Of a stretch of DNA of 64,000 nucleotides, positions 44,832 to 52,314 are shown piece by piece (position 1 is the first letter of the stretch; every line of letters begins with the position of its first letter). The notes below the pieces were generated by a model. That model saw nothing but the letters and a program-made list of their open reading frames with translations, ran no database searches and had not been told where the DNA came from. Made by a program: the position numbers and the translations under genes. This stretch comes from Streptomyces sp. cg36 (lineage in GTDB: Bacteria > Actinomycetota > Actinomycetes > Streptomycetales > Streptomycetaceae), in NCBI RefSeq assembly GCF_041080675.1, contig NZ_CP163520.1:3844001-3908000 (forward strand). The letters run 5' to 3'.

Positions 44832-46580
44832 TCACACTTGTGTGGTGCGACTGTGCACAGGCTGTGAGTGGGGCGGCAGCGGGCGCACGACGGTGCCGGA
44901 GAGCGGCCGTGCGCCCGCCCCGGGCCTTGCCCCGTACGGAAGTTGGACCTCGAAGACGGTACGTCCGGGCGCCGAGCGGACCGTGACGCCGCCGCCGTGC
45001 GCGGAGACGACCGCGTGCACGATGGCGAGCCCGAGCCCGGTCGAACCGTGCGCCCGCGAGCGGGAGGCGTCCCCGCGCGCGAACCGCTCGAAGACGTGCG
45101 GGAGCAGCGCGGCCGGGATGCCGGGCCCGTCGTCCTCGACCTCCAGCACGGCCCACGGCCCCCGCCGCGCCACCCGCGCGGTGACGGTGGTGCCGGGGGG
45201 CGTGTGGGTCCGGGCGTTGCCGAGGAGGTTGAGCAGGACCTGGTGGAGCCGGGAGGGGTCGCCGTGGACGGTCACGGGGGTGCCGTTGTCGGGGACGGGG
45301 ACGGGGGCGTGCGGGGGAGCGCCGTCGGCCGGTGCGGGGGCGGCGGGGCCGCCCGGCTCGTCGTCGCGCGGCTCGCCGTCGCGTACGTCTCGTACGTCGT
45401 CCGGTGGTCCGGGCGGCAGTTCGAGGCGCCAGAGGTGGTCCTGGCCGGCGGCCCGGGCGTCGCTCAGCGCGTCCACGACCAGCATGGAGAGATCAGTGCT
45501 CTCGTACGAGAGCGGGCGTCCGGCGTCCAGCCGGGCGAGCAGCAGCAGATCCTCCACCAGACCCGTCATCCGCTCGGCCTCCGCCTCGACCCGCCCCAGG
45601 GCGTGCCGGGTCGCGGGCCCGATCTCCTCCGTACCGCGCCGGGTGAGCTCGGCGTACCCGCGGATGGACGCCAGCGGGGTGCGCAGCTCATGGCTGGCGT
45701 CGGCGACGAACTGCCGTACCCGCGTCTCGCTCTCCTGGCGCGCGGCCAGCGCCGAACCGACGTGCCCGAGCATGCGGTTGAGGGCCGCCCCGACCTGCCC
45801 GACCTCGGTGCGGGGATCGGCCTCGGCGTCCGGGACGCGCTCGTGCAGGGCCACCTCGCCGCTGTGCAGCGGCAGTTCGGAGACCCGGGTGGCGGTCGCG
45901 GCGACCCGGCGCAGCGGACGCAGGGCCACCCCGACGATGGCGGCGCCCGCGATCCCGGCCGCGACCAGCCCGGCGGCGGTCACCCACACGATGACGACGA
46001 CCAGGTTGTCGACGGCCGACTCGACGTCCTTCAGCGGAAAGCCCAGCACGGCCGAGCCGTCCATCGTCCAGGCCGCCCGGTAGGAGCCCAGGCCCGGCAC
46101 GGAGAGCGTGTGCACCCGCCCGTCCCTGGGCACCGAGGCGAGGGCCCGCACCTGTCCGTCGGTGAGCTCGGTGACGTTGGTGCGGGGCTCGCCCGGCTCG
46201 CCCCGGATGCTCCGCACGCCGTCGACCAGCTGTCCGGCACGGTCGGCGCGCGCCCCGACCGTACCGATCGGCTGCCCGGGACCGGCCACGAACACCTGGC
46301 CGCCGCCGGGGGAGGACGGCAGCGGGCCGCGCCCGGCGTGCGCCACGGCGGGCCGCAGCGAGTCGTCCAGCTGCTGGGTGAGGTTGGCGCGCATGCCGAT
46401 GACGGTGACCGTGCCGATCACGGCCGCGACCACGGCGAGCAGCGCGACGGCGGAGACCACCAGCCGCGTCCGCAGCGTCCACCGGCGCGGCGGCCTCGGG
46501 GCGCGCGGGCGCGGCTGCCCCGGAGTGCGCGGGCGCGGCTGCCTCGGAGTGCGCGGGCGCCGGGAACGCACCCGGCTCAC
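44832..46580 (-). CDS. Two-component sensor histidine kinase
   Basis: 582 residues. A Pro/Arg-rich tail (1-35) precedes helix 1 (about 38-62), then a ~130-residue extracellular sensor and helix 2 (192-218). HAMP follows, then HisKA with His297 in ADASHELRTPLASIRG, and HATPase_c with LLNLLGNARTHTP, DDGPGIP and GSTGLGLAI. A disordered Pro/Asp insert (about 395-440) splits the kinase domain. The DNA for the N-terminal tail contains tandem ~30-base repeats (46498-46560). Its GTG overlaps the stop of the response regulator gene, so the pair is cotranslated. Confidence 0.9.
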   Translation of the reverse strand: MSRVRSRRPRTPRQPRPRTPGQPRPRAPRPPRRWTLRTRLVVSAVALLAVVAAVIGTVTVIGMRANLTQQLDDSLRPAVAHAGRGPLPSSPGGGQVFVAGPGQPIGTVGARADRAGQLVDGVRSIRGEPGEPRTNVTELTDGQVRALASVPRDGRVHTLSVPGLGSYRAAWTMDGSAVLGFPLKDVESAVDNLVVVIVWVTAAGLVAAGIAGAAIVGVALRPLRRVAATATRVSELPLHSGEVALHERVPDAEADPRTEVGQVGAALNRMLGHVGSALAARQESETRVRQFVADASHELRTPLASIRGYAELTRRGTEEIGPATRHALGRVEAEAERMTGLVEDLLLLARLDAGRPLSYESTDLSMLVVDALSDARAAGQDHLWRLELPPGPPDDVRDVRDGEPRDDEPGGPAAPAPADGAPPHAPVPVPDNGTPVTVHGDPSRLHQVLLNLLGNARTHTPPGTTVTARVARRGPWAVLEVEDDGPGIPAALLPHVFERFARGDASRSRAHGSTGLGLAIVHAVVSAHGGGVTVRSAPGRTVFEVQLPYGARPGAGARPLSGTVVRPLPPHSQPVHSRTTQV

Positions 46581-47314
46581 TCGCCGGGCTTGATGAGGTA
46601 CCCCGCCCCACGCCGGGTGTGGATCATCGGGGAGCGCCCCGCGTCGATCTTCCGCCGCAGGTACGAGATGTAGAGCTCCACCACGTTGGCCTGGCCGCCG
46701 AAGTCGTACGACCAGACCCGGTCCAGGATCTGCGCCTTGCTGAGCACCCGGCGCGGATTGCGCATCAGGAACCGCAGCAGCTCGAACTCGGTCGCCGTGA
46801 GGTGGATGTTGACCCCGCCCCGGGTCACGTCATGGCTGTCCTCGTCGAGGGTGAGGTCCCCGACGACCAGCAGCGACTCGCTCCGCGCGGTCGCGGTGCC
46901 CGAGCGCCGGATCAGCCCGCGCAGCCGGGCCACGACCTCCTCCAGCGAGAACGGCTTGGTGACGTAGTCGTCGCCCCCCGCCGTCAGACCCGCGATCCGG
47001 TCCTCGACCGCGTCCTTGGCGGTGAGGAACAGCACCGGCACGTCCGGGAGTTCGCGCCGCAGCCGCCCGAGGACGGCGAGACCGTCCATGTCCGGCAGCA
47101 TGACGTCCAGGATCACCGCGTCGGGCCGGAACTCCCGGGCGGCCCGCACCGCACCGGACCCGTCCCCGGCGCTGCGCACCTCCCACCCTTCGTAGCGCAG
47201 CGCCATGGACAGCAGCTCGCTGAGGGCCGCCTCGTCGTCCACGACGAGCACCCGGACGGCGGTCCCGTCCGGCCTCAGCAATTCGGTACGCCCCTGCGGG
47301 GAGGTGATGGTCAT
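46577..47314 (-). CDS. OmpR-family response regulator
   Basis: 245 residues. The receiver domain has the acidic pair Asp26-Asp27 (VVDDEAAL), phosphoacceptor Asp70 (AVILDVMLPDMDG) and the TKPF lysine motif. The C-terminal winged helix contains TATEFELLRFLMRNPRRVLSK and IHTRRGAGYLI. It should bind DNA as a phospho-dimer. It is the first gene of a unit with the kinase and perhaps the glycosyltransferases downstream, which would be natural targets; this is inference. Confidence 0.95.
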   Translation of the reverse strand: MTITSPQGRTELLRPDGTAVRVLVVDDEAALSELLSMALRYEGWEVRSAGDGSGAVRAAREFRPDAVILDVMLPDMDGLAVLGRLRRELPDVPVLFLTAKDAVEDRIAGLTAGGDDYVTKPFSLEEVVARLRGLIRRSGTATARSESLLVVGDLTLDEDSHDVTRGGVNIHLTATEFELLRFLMRNPRRVLSKAQILDRVWSYDFGGQANVVELYISYLRRKIDAGRSPMIHTRRGAGYLIKPGE

Positions 47315-47407
47315 GCCACCACCCTGTGAGCGCCCCCTGAGAACGTCCTTGCGCGATCCTGTGAATTTGCTGAGAAACGGGGAGGGGGTTGGGGCCGGGC
47401 CCGGGGT

Positions 47408-48298
47408 TCAGCCCAGGGGGAGGCCGAACAGCCGGGCGGCATTGTCGTGGCAGACCGCCCTGAGCCAGTCGTCCCCGAGGCCGAGCCGCTCCAGCGCTTC
47501 GAGCTGGTGCGGATAGCCGTACGGGATGTTCGGGAAGTCCGACCCGAGCAGCACGCGGTCCCCGAGCGCGGCGAGCCGGGGCAGCGCGGCGGCCGGGAAC
47601 GGCGCGAACCGCTCGCTGAAGTCGGTGAACGCCATCGTCGTGTCGAGCAGGACCCCCTCGTACGCCTCCGCCAGCGCCAGGAAGTCGAGGTACTCCGGCA
47701 TCCCCAGGTGCGCCACGATCAGCCGCAGCCGGGGGTGCCGGGCCAGCAGCCGCGCGACCGGCTCGGGCCCGGTGTGCTTGCCGGGGGCGGGCCCGGAGCC
47801 GCAGTGCACGACGACGGGCGCGCCCGCGTCGGCGAGCGCCCCCCACACGGGGTCGAGCAGCGGGTCGTTGGGGTCGTAACCGCCCACCTGGACGTGCGCC
47901 TTGAACACCCGGGCCCCCGCGCCGAGGGCGTCCGCCACGTACGCGCCCGCGCCCGGCTCCGGGAAGAAGGTGGCGGTGTGCAGACAGCCCGGGGTGCGGC
48001 GGGCGAAGTCGCGCGCCCATCCGTTGAGCCACTGCGCCATCCCCGCCTTGTGCGGGTACAGCATCGAGGTGAAGGCGAGCACCCCGAACTCCCCGAGCAG
48101 CTCGACCCGCCGCGCCTCCTCCTCCCGGTACGCGATGGGCCACGCCATCCCGGTGAGCGGCCCGGCCGAGTCGAAGTACGCCCACACCTTCCGCATCACC
48201 CGGTCGGGCATGAAGTGCGTGTGCACGTCGACGAGACCGGGGAGCCCGAGCCGCCCGGCGAAGGCGCGCGCGGCGACGGCGTCGTCAGCGGTGGGCAT
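47408..48298 (-). CDS. Amidohydrolase family 2 (metal-dependent hydrolase)
   Basis: 296 residues forming one TIM-barrel amidohydrolase domain: VDVHTHFMP with the HxH pair at the end of strand 1, VVVHCGSGP, LIVAHLGMPEY and LLGSDFPNIPYG with the late catalytic Asp. The pattern fits the ACMSD/2-pyrone-4,6-dicarboxylate hydrolase-like subgroup; the substrate is unknown. The ATG at 48298 lies inside the 3' end of the upstream ABM-domain gene (14-base overlap), so they are translationally coupled. Confidence 0.85.
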   Translation of the reverse strand: MPTADDAVAARAFAGRLGLPGLVDVHTHFMPDRVMRKVWAYFDSAGPLTGMAWPIAYREEEARRVELLGEFGVLAFTSMLYPHKAGMAQWLNGWARDFARRTPGCLHTATFFPEPGAGAYVADALGAGARVFKAHVQVGGYDPNDPLLDPVWGALADAGAPVVVHCGSGPAPGKHTGPEPVARLLARHPRLRLIVAHLGMPEYLDFLALAEAYEGVLLDTTMAFTDFSERFAPFPAAALPRLAALGDRVLLGSDFPNIPYGYPHQLEALERLGLGDDWLRAVCHDNAARLFGLPLG

Positions 48299-48815
48299 CG
48301 ACGGGGTCCGGGGAGATGGAGTTGCGGGAGGCGGAGTCCGGGGAGGCGGAGTTCGGGGAGGCGGGACCCGGGGAGGCGGAGTTGGGGGCGGCGGGGTTCG
48401 GGCTGCTTTCGGTCGTGCCCCGGCCGCTCTCGGCGGCGTCGCGGTCGCCGTGACGGGTGCCCTGGTCGGCCGGCCGCTGGAAGCTGTAACTCCGCTCGAC
48501 CTTGGCGACATGGACGCTGTAGCTCTCGTACCACCGCTCCCGCCCCTGCCGCTGGGCGCTCTGGTGCTCAAGGCGCGACCGCCAGTCGACGATCGCCTCC
48601 TCGTCACGGAAGTACCCGACGGTGATCCCGATCCCGCCCGGCGTACGGGCGCTCTCGTACCCGAGGAACCCGGGCACCTCCCGCACCAGCTCCTCCATCC
48701 GCCCGGCCGTCTCCCCGTAACCGTGGTCGACGTCGGTGCGGAGGGAGGTGAACACGACGGTGTAGTAGGGCGGTTCGATCCCCGCGACGAGGCCGCCCAC
48801 AAGATGATCGCTCAT
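48285..48815 (-). CDS. ABM-domain (antibiotic biosynthesis monooxygenase-like) protein with repeat tail
   Basis: 176 residues. Residues 15-110 form an ABM/heme-monooxygenase-like ferredoxin fold: YYTVVFTSLRTD, MEELVREVPGFLGYESAR, ITVGYFRDEEAIVDWR and RERWYESYSVHVAKVERSY. The last ~60 residues are a low-complexity tail with SASPGPASPNSASPDSAS-type repeats, encoded by tandem 15-base units at about 48320-48390. The 3' end overlaps the amidohydrolase start. The function is likely oxidative or a scavenging reaction related to the downstream hydrolase. The tail looks like slippage expansion. Confidence 0.8.
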   Translation of the reverse strand: MSDHLVGGLVAGIEPPYYTVVFTSLRTDVDHGYGETAGRMEELVREVPGFLGYESARTPGGIGITVGYFRDEEAIVDWRSRLEHQSAQRQGRERWYESYSVHVAKVERSYSFQRPADQGTRHGDRDAAESGRGTTESSPNPAAPNSASPGPASPNSASPDSASRNSISPDPVDAHR

Positions 48816-49030
48816 GGCTCACACCTTCCGCTGTCAGTGGTGAACGTGTCCAGGCTCCTTACGAAAGGGATCCAAGTCTTGACCTGGGGAGGGATGGCGG
48901 ACGGCATGGCGGCAGGGGGGGAGCGCCCGAGGCAGGCGCCGGCGGTGGCGGCCGGGCGTTGGTCGCTGACTGTCGGGCGCGGCCAAACGGCAATAGGCAC
49001 TCGGTCGCCAACCGCCAACCGCCAACAAAC

Positions 49031-49057
49031 GGCATTCGGCAATCGGCAATCGGCAAT
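49031..49057 (+). repeat. Tandem CGGCAAT microsatellite
   Basis: Three exact CGGCAAT units (49037-49057) preceded by an imperfect one and by CCAACCGCCAACCGCCAAC at about 49007-49025. The 246-base spacer upstream of the ABM gene otherwise shows no gene. Confidence 0.7.
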
Positions 49058-49061
49058 CGAC

Positions 49062-49964
49062 CTAGAAGAGCTGATCCTGGACGTCGGGGGCGCGCAGGAT
49101 CCGCACGGGCACGCTGGTGGGGAGGGGCGCGGGGACGGCGGCGAGCCCCCACCCGCTCATGAGCCGGGTGTCCAGGACGACCGGGCGCCCGCCCCCGGAG
49201 GCGCGGTCCCCCTCCATCCGCATCTCCAGGTGCAGATCGGGCCCGGCGGCGGCCAGCACGCGCCCGGCGACGACCCCGTCGGGCACCAGCTCCCGCACCA
49301 CCCCGTACGGCGACGGCAGCCCGTCGAGCCCGAACAGGTCCCCGTGGTCGACGACCAGGCAGGGCGCGGCCTCCAGGGACTCGGGCCACCCCCCGAGCGC
49401 GACGGCCCGGGCGTGCAGCTCCCGCACCTCGGCGCCCCGCTCGCCGGGGCCGGGCAGCGCGGCCCGGACGAGCCGCTTCTGCTCGTACGAGACCCGGTCC
49501 GGCACGCCGAGCGCGGCACGCAGCAGCTCCTCGCACCGCCGGGCGGCCATCAGCGGCCCGCGCCCCAGCCAGCTGAACACGACGGCGCCCTGCTCCCGCA
49601 GCCGGACCGCACCGCGCTCCTCGGCGGTGATCCCGACCTTGACGAGTCCGGGCCCGAACCAGGCCAGATAGACCCGGTAGACCCGGGGGTCGTCGGGCAC
49701 CCGGTCGGCGGCGACGGAGTGCACCCGGTCGAGCCGCGCGCACTCCGCACACCGGGCCTGCGAACTCCCCCGGGACACCTCGACCCGCCCGGGACAGGCA
49801 TTCCCCCGAGCCCCCACACAGACCCGCTCCCCCACTACCCGAAACCCAAGGTCACCCCCCACCACAACGGGACTCCCCCGCAGCCCCCCACCGCCCCCCA
49901 CCCAGCCGAACTCAACCCCCGCGTCCCCCCACCGCAACCCACCACTACGCCAAACCCCAGCCAT
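49062..49964 (-). CDS. DUF2797 family protein
   Basis: 300 residues. The N-terminal third is Gly/Trp-rich with a zinc-like group of cysteines (NACPGRVEV, ARCAECARLDRVH). The central block VYLAWFGPGLVKVGITAEERG is the hallmark of DUF2797 and hints at a GIY-YIG-like strand pair (Y-L-A ... K-V-G-I-T). FSWLGRGPLMAARRCEELLRAAL follows. The function is unknown. It is alone between the ABM and NUDIX genes. The ATG 49964 has only CGGGG adjacent to it. Confidence 0.75.
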   Translation of the reverse strand: MAGVWRSGGLRWGDAGVEFGWVGGGGGLRGSPVVVGGDLGFRVVGERVCVGARGNACPGRVEVSRGSSQARCAECARLDRVHSVAADRVPDDPRVYRVYLAWFGPGLVKVGITAEERGAVRLREQGAVVFSWLGRGPLMAARRCEELLRAALGVPDRVSYEQKRLVRAALPGPGERGAEVRELHARAVALGGWPESLEAAPCLVVDHGDLFGLDGLPSPYGVVRELVPDGVVAGRVLAAAGPDLHLEMRMEGDRASGGGRPVVLDTRLMSGWGLAAVPAPLPTSVPVRILRAPDVQDQLF

Positions 49965-50058
49965 ACCCCGACGGTAGCGACCACCACTGACAACGCGGGG
50001 CTCAGCGCACGGAGCCTCCGGAACTCGCCGCGCCCATGCCGGTCGGGAGCGCTTCCCG

Positions 50059-50529
50059 CTATCCGAGATACGGCCCCTCGCGGCGCTCCAGGAAATGCCG
50101 GATCCGGAGTCGCTGCGTGTGGTGCATGGGCAGATCGTCGATCTCCTCCGGCAGGACGAACCGAAGCTCGGTGGACTCGTCGGAGATCGCAAGCCGGCCA
50201 CCGACGATCCGGGCGGTGAAGCAGACGTTGAACTGGCGCCGGACCTCGCCGTCCGTGTAGGCGATGATGTGCTTCGGGTCGGTGTACGTACCGACCAGAC
50301 CCGTGATCTCCACGTCCAGGCCGGTCTCTTCCTTGACCTCGCGAACAGCGGCTCCGGGCAGGGAATCCGTGAGGTCCATGCCTCCGCCGGGCAGCGCCCA
50401 CAGGTGATTGTCCCGCCGGCGCTGGAGCAGGATGCGCCCCCGCTCATCACCCACAACGGCGGAAGCCGCGACGACCAGGCTGTTCGGCTCGGGTGCGTCC
50501 GGATCGTCGTAGTACTCGGTCCGCGCCAC
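50059..50529 (-). CDS. NUDIX hydrolase
   Basis: 156 residues. The NUDIX box reads GGMDLTDSLPGAAVREVKEE, followed by TGL. Measured against GX5EX7REUXEEXGU, the first Glu is replaced by Asp, while the metal-binding REVKEE part is intact, so activity is likely. The substrate would be a nucleoside diphosphate derivative. GTG 50529 is preferred because GGAAGG is six bases upstream; ATG 50535 directly abuts that site. Monocistronic. Confidence 0.85.
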   Translation of the reverse strand: MARTEYYDDPDAPEPNSLVVAASAVVGDERGRILLQRRRDNHLWALPGGGMDLTDSLPGAAVREVKEETGLDVEITGLVGTYTDPKHIIAYTDGEVRRQFNVCFTARIVGGRLAISDESTELRFVLPEEIDDLPMHHTQRLRIRHFLERREGPYLG

Positions 50530-50802
50530 GGTCATCCTTCCTGCTGCACCGGGTTGGCTGTCTCCCACACCGAGCTGAAGCTGTCGGCGTAAGTAGGGAG
50601 TTGTAGCGTCGTGCCGTGAGTCCGCACCTCGATGCCGGATACCCCGATCAGGGGGCGGTAGTGCATCAAGGCCGCAGTTGGTACCCACCACGGCCTGAGC
50701 GACCGCCGGGGAGCACCGCGAGTCGTACCCGCCCCACCTACTCGCCCAGGGACGCCCGCGACGCCCCCGTTGCTGCACTTCGCTGCTGTACGACGCGGAA
50801 AC
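50530..50802. other. Spacer between NUDIX gene and tRNA-Arg terminator
   Basis: No gene or strong structure seen. Long open frames crossing this stretch and the tRNA on both strands have no coding character. Confidence 0.5.
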
Positions 50803-50836
50803 GCCAGAGGCCCCGGATTTCTCCGGGGCCTCTGGC
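50803..50836 (-). terminator. Terminator of tRNA-Arg
   Basis: GCCAGAGGCCCCGGA (50803-50817) pairs perfectly over 15 bp with TCCGGGGCCTCTGGC (50822-50836), loop TTTC, six bases past the tRNA 3' end. Confidence 0.9.
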
Positions 50837-50842
50837 CTGCTG

Positions 50843-50915
50843 TGCACTCGGCAGGATTCGAACCTGCAACCTTCTGATCCGTAGTCAGATGCTCTATCCG
50901 TTAAGCTACGAGTGC
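50843..50915 (-). tRNA. tRNA-Arg (anticodon ACG)
   Basis: 73 nt. Acceptor arms GCACTCG and CGAGTGC with A73; anticodon stem TCTGA/TCAGA encloses CTACGGA, giving ACG; the T-loop is GGTTCGAATCC. A34 is the substrate of TadA, encoded at 31110-31583. CCA is not encoded. Confidence 0.96.
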
Positions 50916-51181
50916 TTGTTGCTTGCTTCCCGGTTTTTTTCTTCCCGGTCGGCGTTGCGGGAACAACATTACATGACCTGCGCCGTGACGCGAAATCCAT
51001 TGGCCGCACCCCCTCTGACCTGCGGAAACGCTCTTGGGTGGGCATGGGCGGGCAAGTGGGCCCCGGCAGGGCGGTGTGCCTCTAAGTGGGGAAATGTGAC
51101 CGGGGTCACCGCATGATCGCCTCTTCGGCGGGCGCGTGGGCGCGGGCGCGGGATTCGCCGCGCGTACCGGGCCGGGAACGG

Positions 51182-51213
51182 CCGAAGCCCCGGCCGTGGG
51201 GCCGGGGCTTCGG
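51182..51213 (-). terminator. Terminator of tRNA-Ser(GCT)
   Basis: CCGAAGCCCCGGCC (51182-51195) pairs with GGCCGGGGCTTCGG (51200-51213) over 14 bp, loop GTGG, just past the tRNA 3' end. Confidence 0.9.
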
Positions 51214-51220
51214 GTCGAGC

Positions 51221-51314
51221 TGGCGGAGGCGGAGGGATTTGAACCCTCGATGGGCTTTAAGACCCAAACCGCATTAGCAGTGCGGCGCCATAGACCGGAC
51301 TAGGCGACGCCTCC
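51221..51314 (-). tRNA. tRNA-Ser (anticodon GCT)
   Basis: Acceptor arms GGAGGCG (51314-51308) and CGCCTCC (51231-51225), discriminator G, and an encoded CCA (51223-51221). The anticodon stem CCGCA/TGCGG encloses CTGCTAA, giving GCT (reads AGC/AGU). A long variable arm marks class II. T-loop GGTTCAAATCC. Confidence 0.95.
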
Positions 51315-51567
51315 AGCACACCCTCTCGCATGCGCGAGTGGTGCGTGCAGATGATGACACAGCCTTGCTCCGCGTCACCAATCGCACCCCACGGTACTAG
51401 GCAGGCGGGCGCCAGAGCAAAGCGTTAGGGCGGCGCAATTCCCGCACTCCTCCACGGCCCGCCCCGCCCCCCACTTCCCCCCGCGCCTCACCCCCGCGCC
51501 GCAACGCCCCGGCCCGCCGCGCGTTAGGCACGGCGGAATCCGGACCGTCCCCTCCCCGGGAGTACGC

Positions 51568-52011
51568 ATGCTGCGCCGACTCGTCGTCACCGCGCTCGCC
51601 ACCGCGGCCACCGCCGCCCTCGCCGGGGCGCCCGCCGCCCTGGCGGCCACCCCGCTGCCGCTGCCGCCGCTGCCGCTCCTGGGGCACCAGGGCGACCACC
51701 TCACGGTCACCGTCACGCACAACGCGGAGACGGACGGGACGTACGAGCTGGAGTGCCATCCGGCCGGCGGCGACCATCCGCAGATCGTTCAGGCGTGCGA
51801 CCACCTCGACAAGGTCAGCACCTGGGGCAAGGACCCGTTCGCCCCGGTCCCCCCGGACGCGGTCTGCACGATGATCTCGGGCGGGGACGCCACCGCCCAT
51901 GTCACCGGCACCTGGGCCGGCCGCCCGGTCGACGCCACGTACAACCGGCGCAACGGATGCGAGATCAGCCGCTGGAACGCGATGGTGCCGCTGCTGCCGG
52001 GCGCGCGGTGA
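51568..52011 (+). CDS. Streptomyces subtilisin inhibitor (SSI)-like secreted protein
   Basis: 147 residues. A signal peptide covers about residues 1-28 (MLRRLVVTALATAATAALAG, cleavage near ALA-AT). The mature part has the SSI pattern: ELECHPAGGDHPQIVQACDHL with the first disulfide pair, then AVCTMISGGDATAHVTGTWAGR, where by analogy to SSI the reactive P1 residue would be Met in CTM-I, and finally NGCEISRW. SSI proteins are exported dimers that block serine proteases such as subtilisin. The gene stands alone, divergent from the tRNAs. No clear binding site beyond weak GGGAG. Confidence 0.85.
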   Translation: MLRRLVVTALATAATAALAGAPAALAATPLPLPPLPLLGHQGDHLTVTVTHNAETDGTYELECHPAGGDHPQIVQACDHLDKVSTWGKDPFAPVPPDAVCTMISGGDATAHVTGTWAGRPVDATYNRRNGCEISRWNAMVPLLPGAR

Positions 52012-52314
52012 GCGTGCGGTGAAGGTATCGATGCCGTGCGGTGAACGTCCGCGCACCGCCGCCCGGCCCGCGGTACGGGCGGCGGTGCGGTGAGTACGCC
52101 GCCGGGGCGCCCGCGACACGCCGCCCCGGCCCCGCCGGCCGGGACGCCGCCCCCACCCCCTCACCCGTTCGGCTCAATCTCCCGGCATACGCCGTGGTCA
52201 CAGAACATTGGTGAGAGCTCCCCCTCATCCGCCGCCGCTCGCACATCCCCTGCCTTTAGACTCCCTCCCAGTGACAGGCCGCAAGGTGCAGTGGTTCAGG
52301 GAGGAAGCGTCGTC

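Noticed and set aside
46498..46560. Direct repeats as regulatory array
   Set aside because: They encode the Pro/Arg-rich N-terminal tail of the histidine kinase and are explained by coding repetition.
48300..48395. CRISPR array
   Set aside because: Units are contiguous 15-base coding repeats without spacers; no cas genes.
50616..51116. 166-residue frame crossing tRNA-Arg
   Set aside because: Antisense to the tRNA and its terminator; typical spurious frame.
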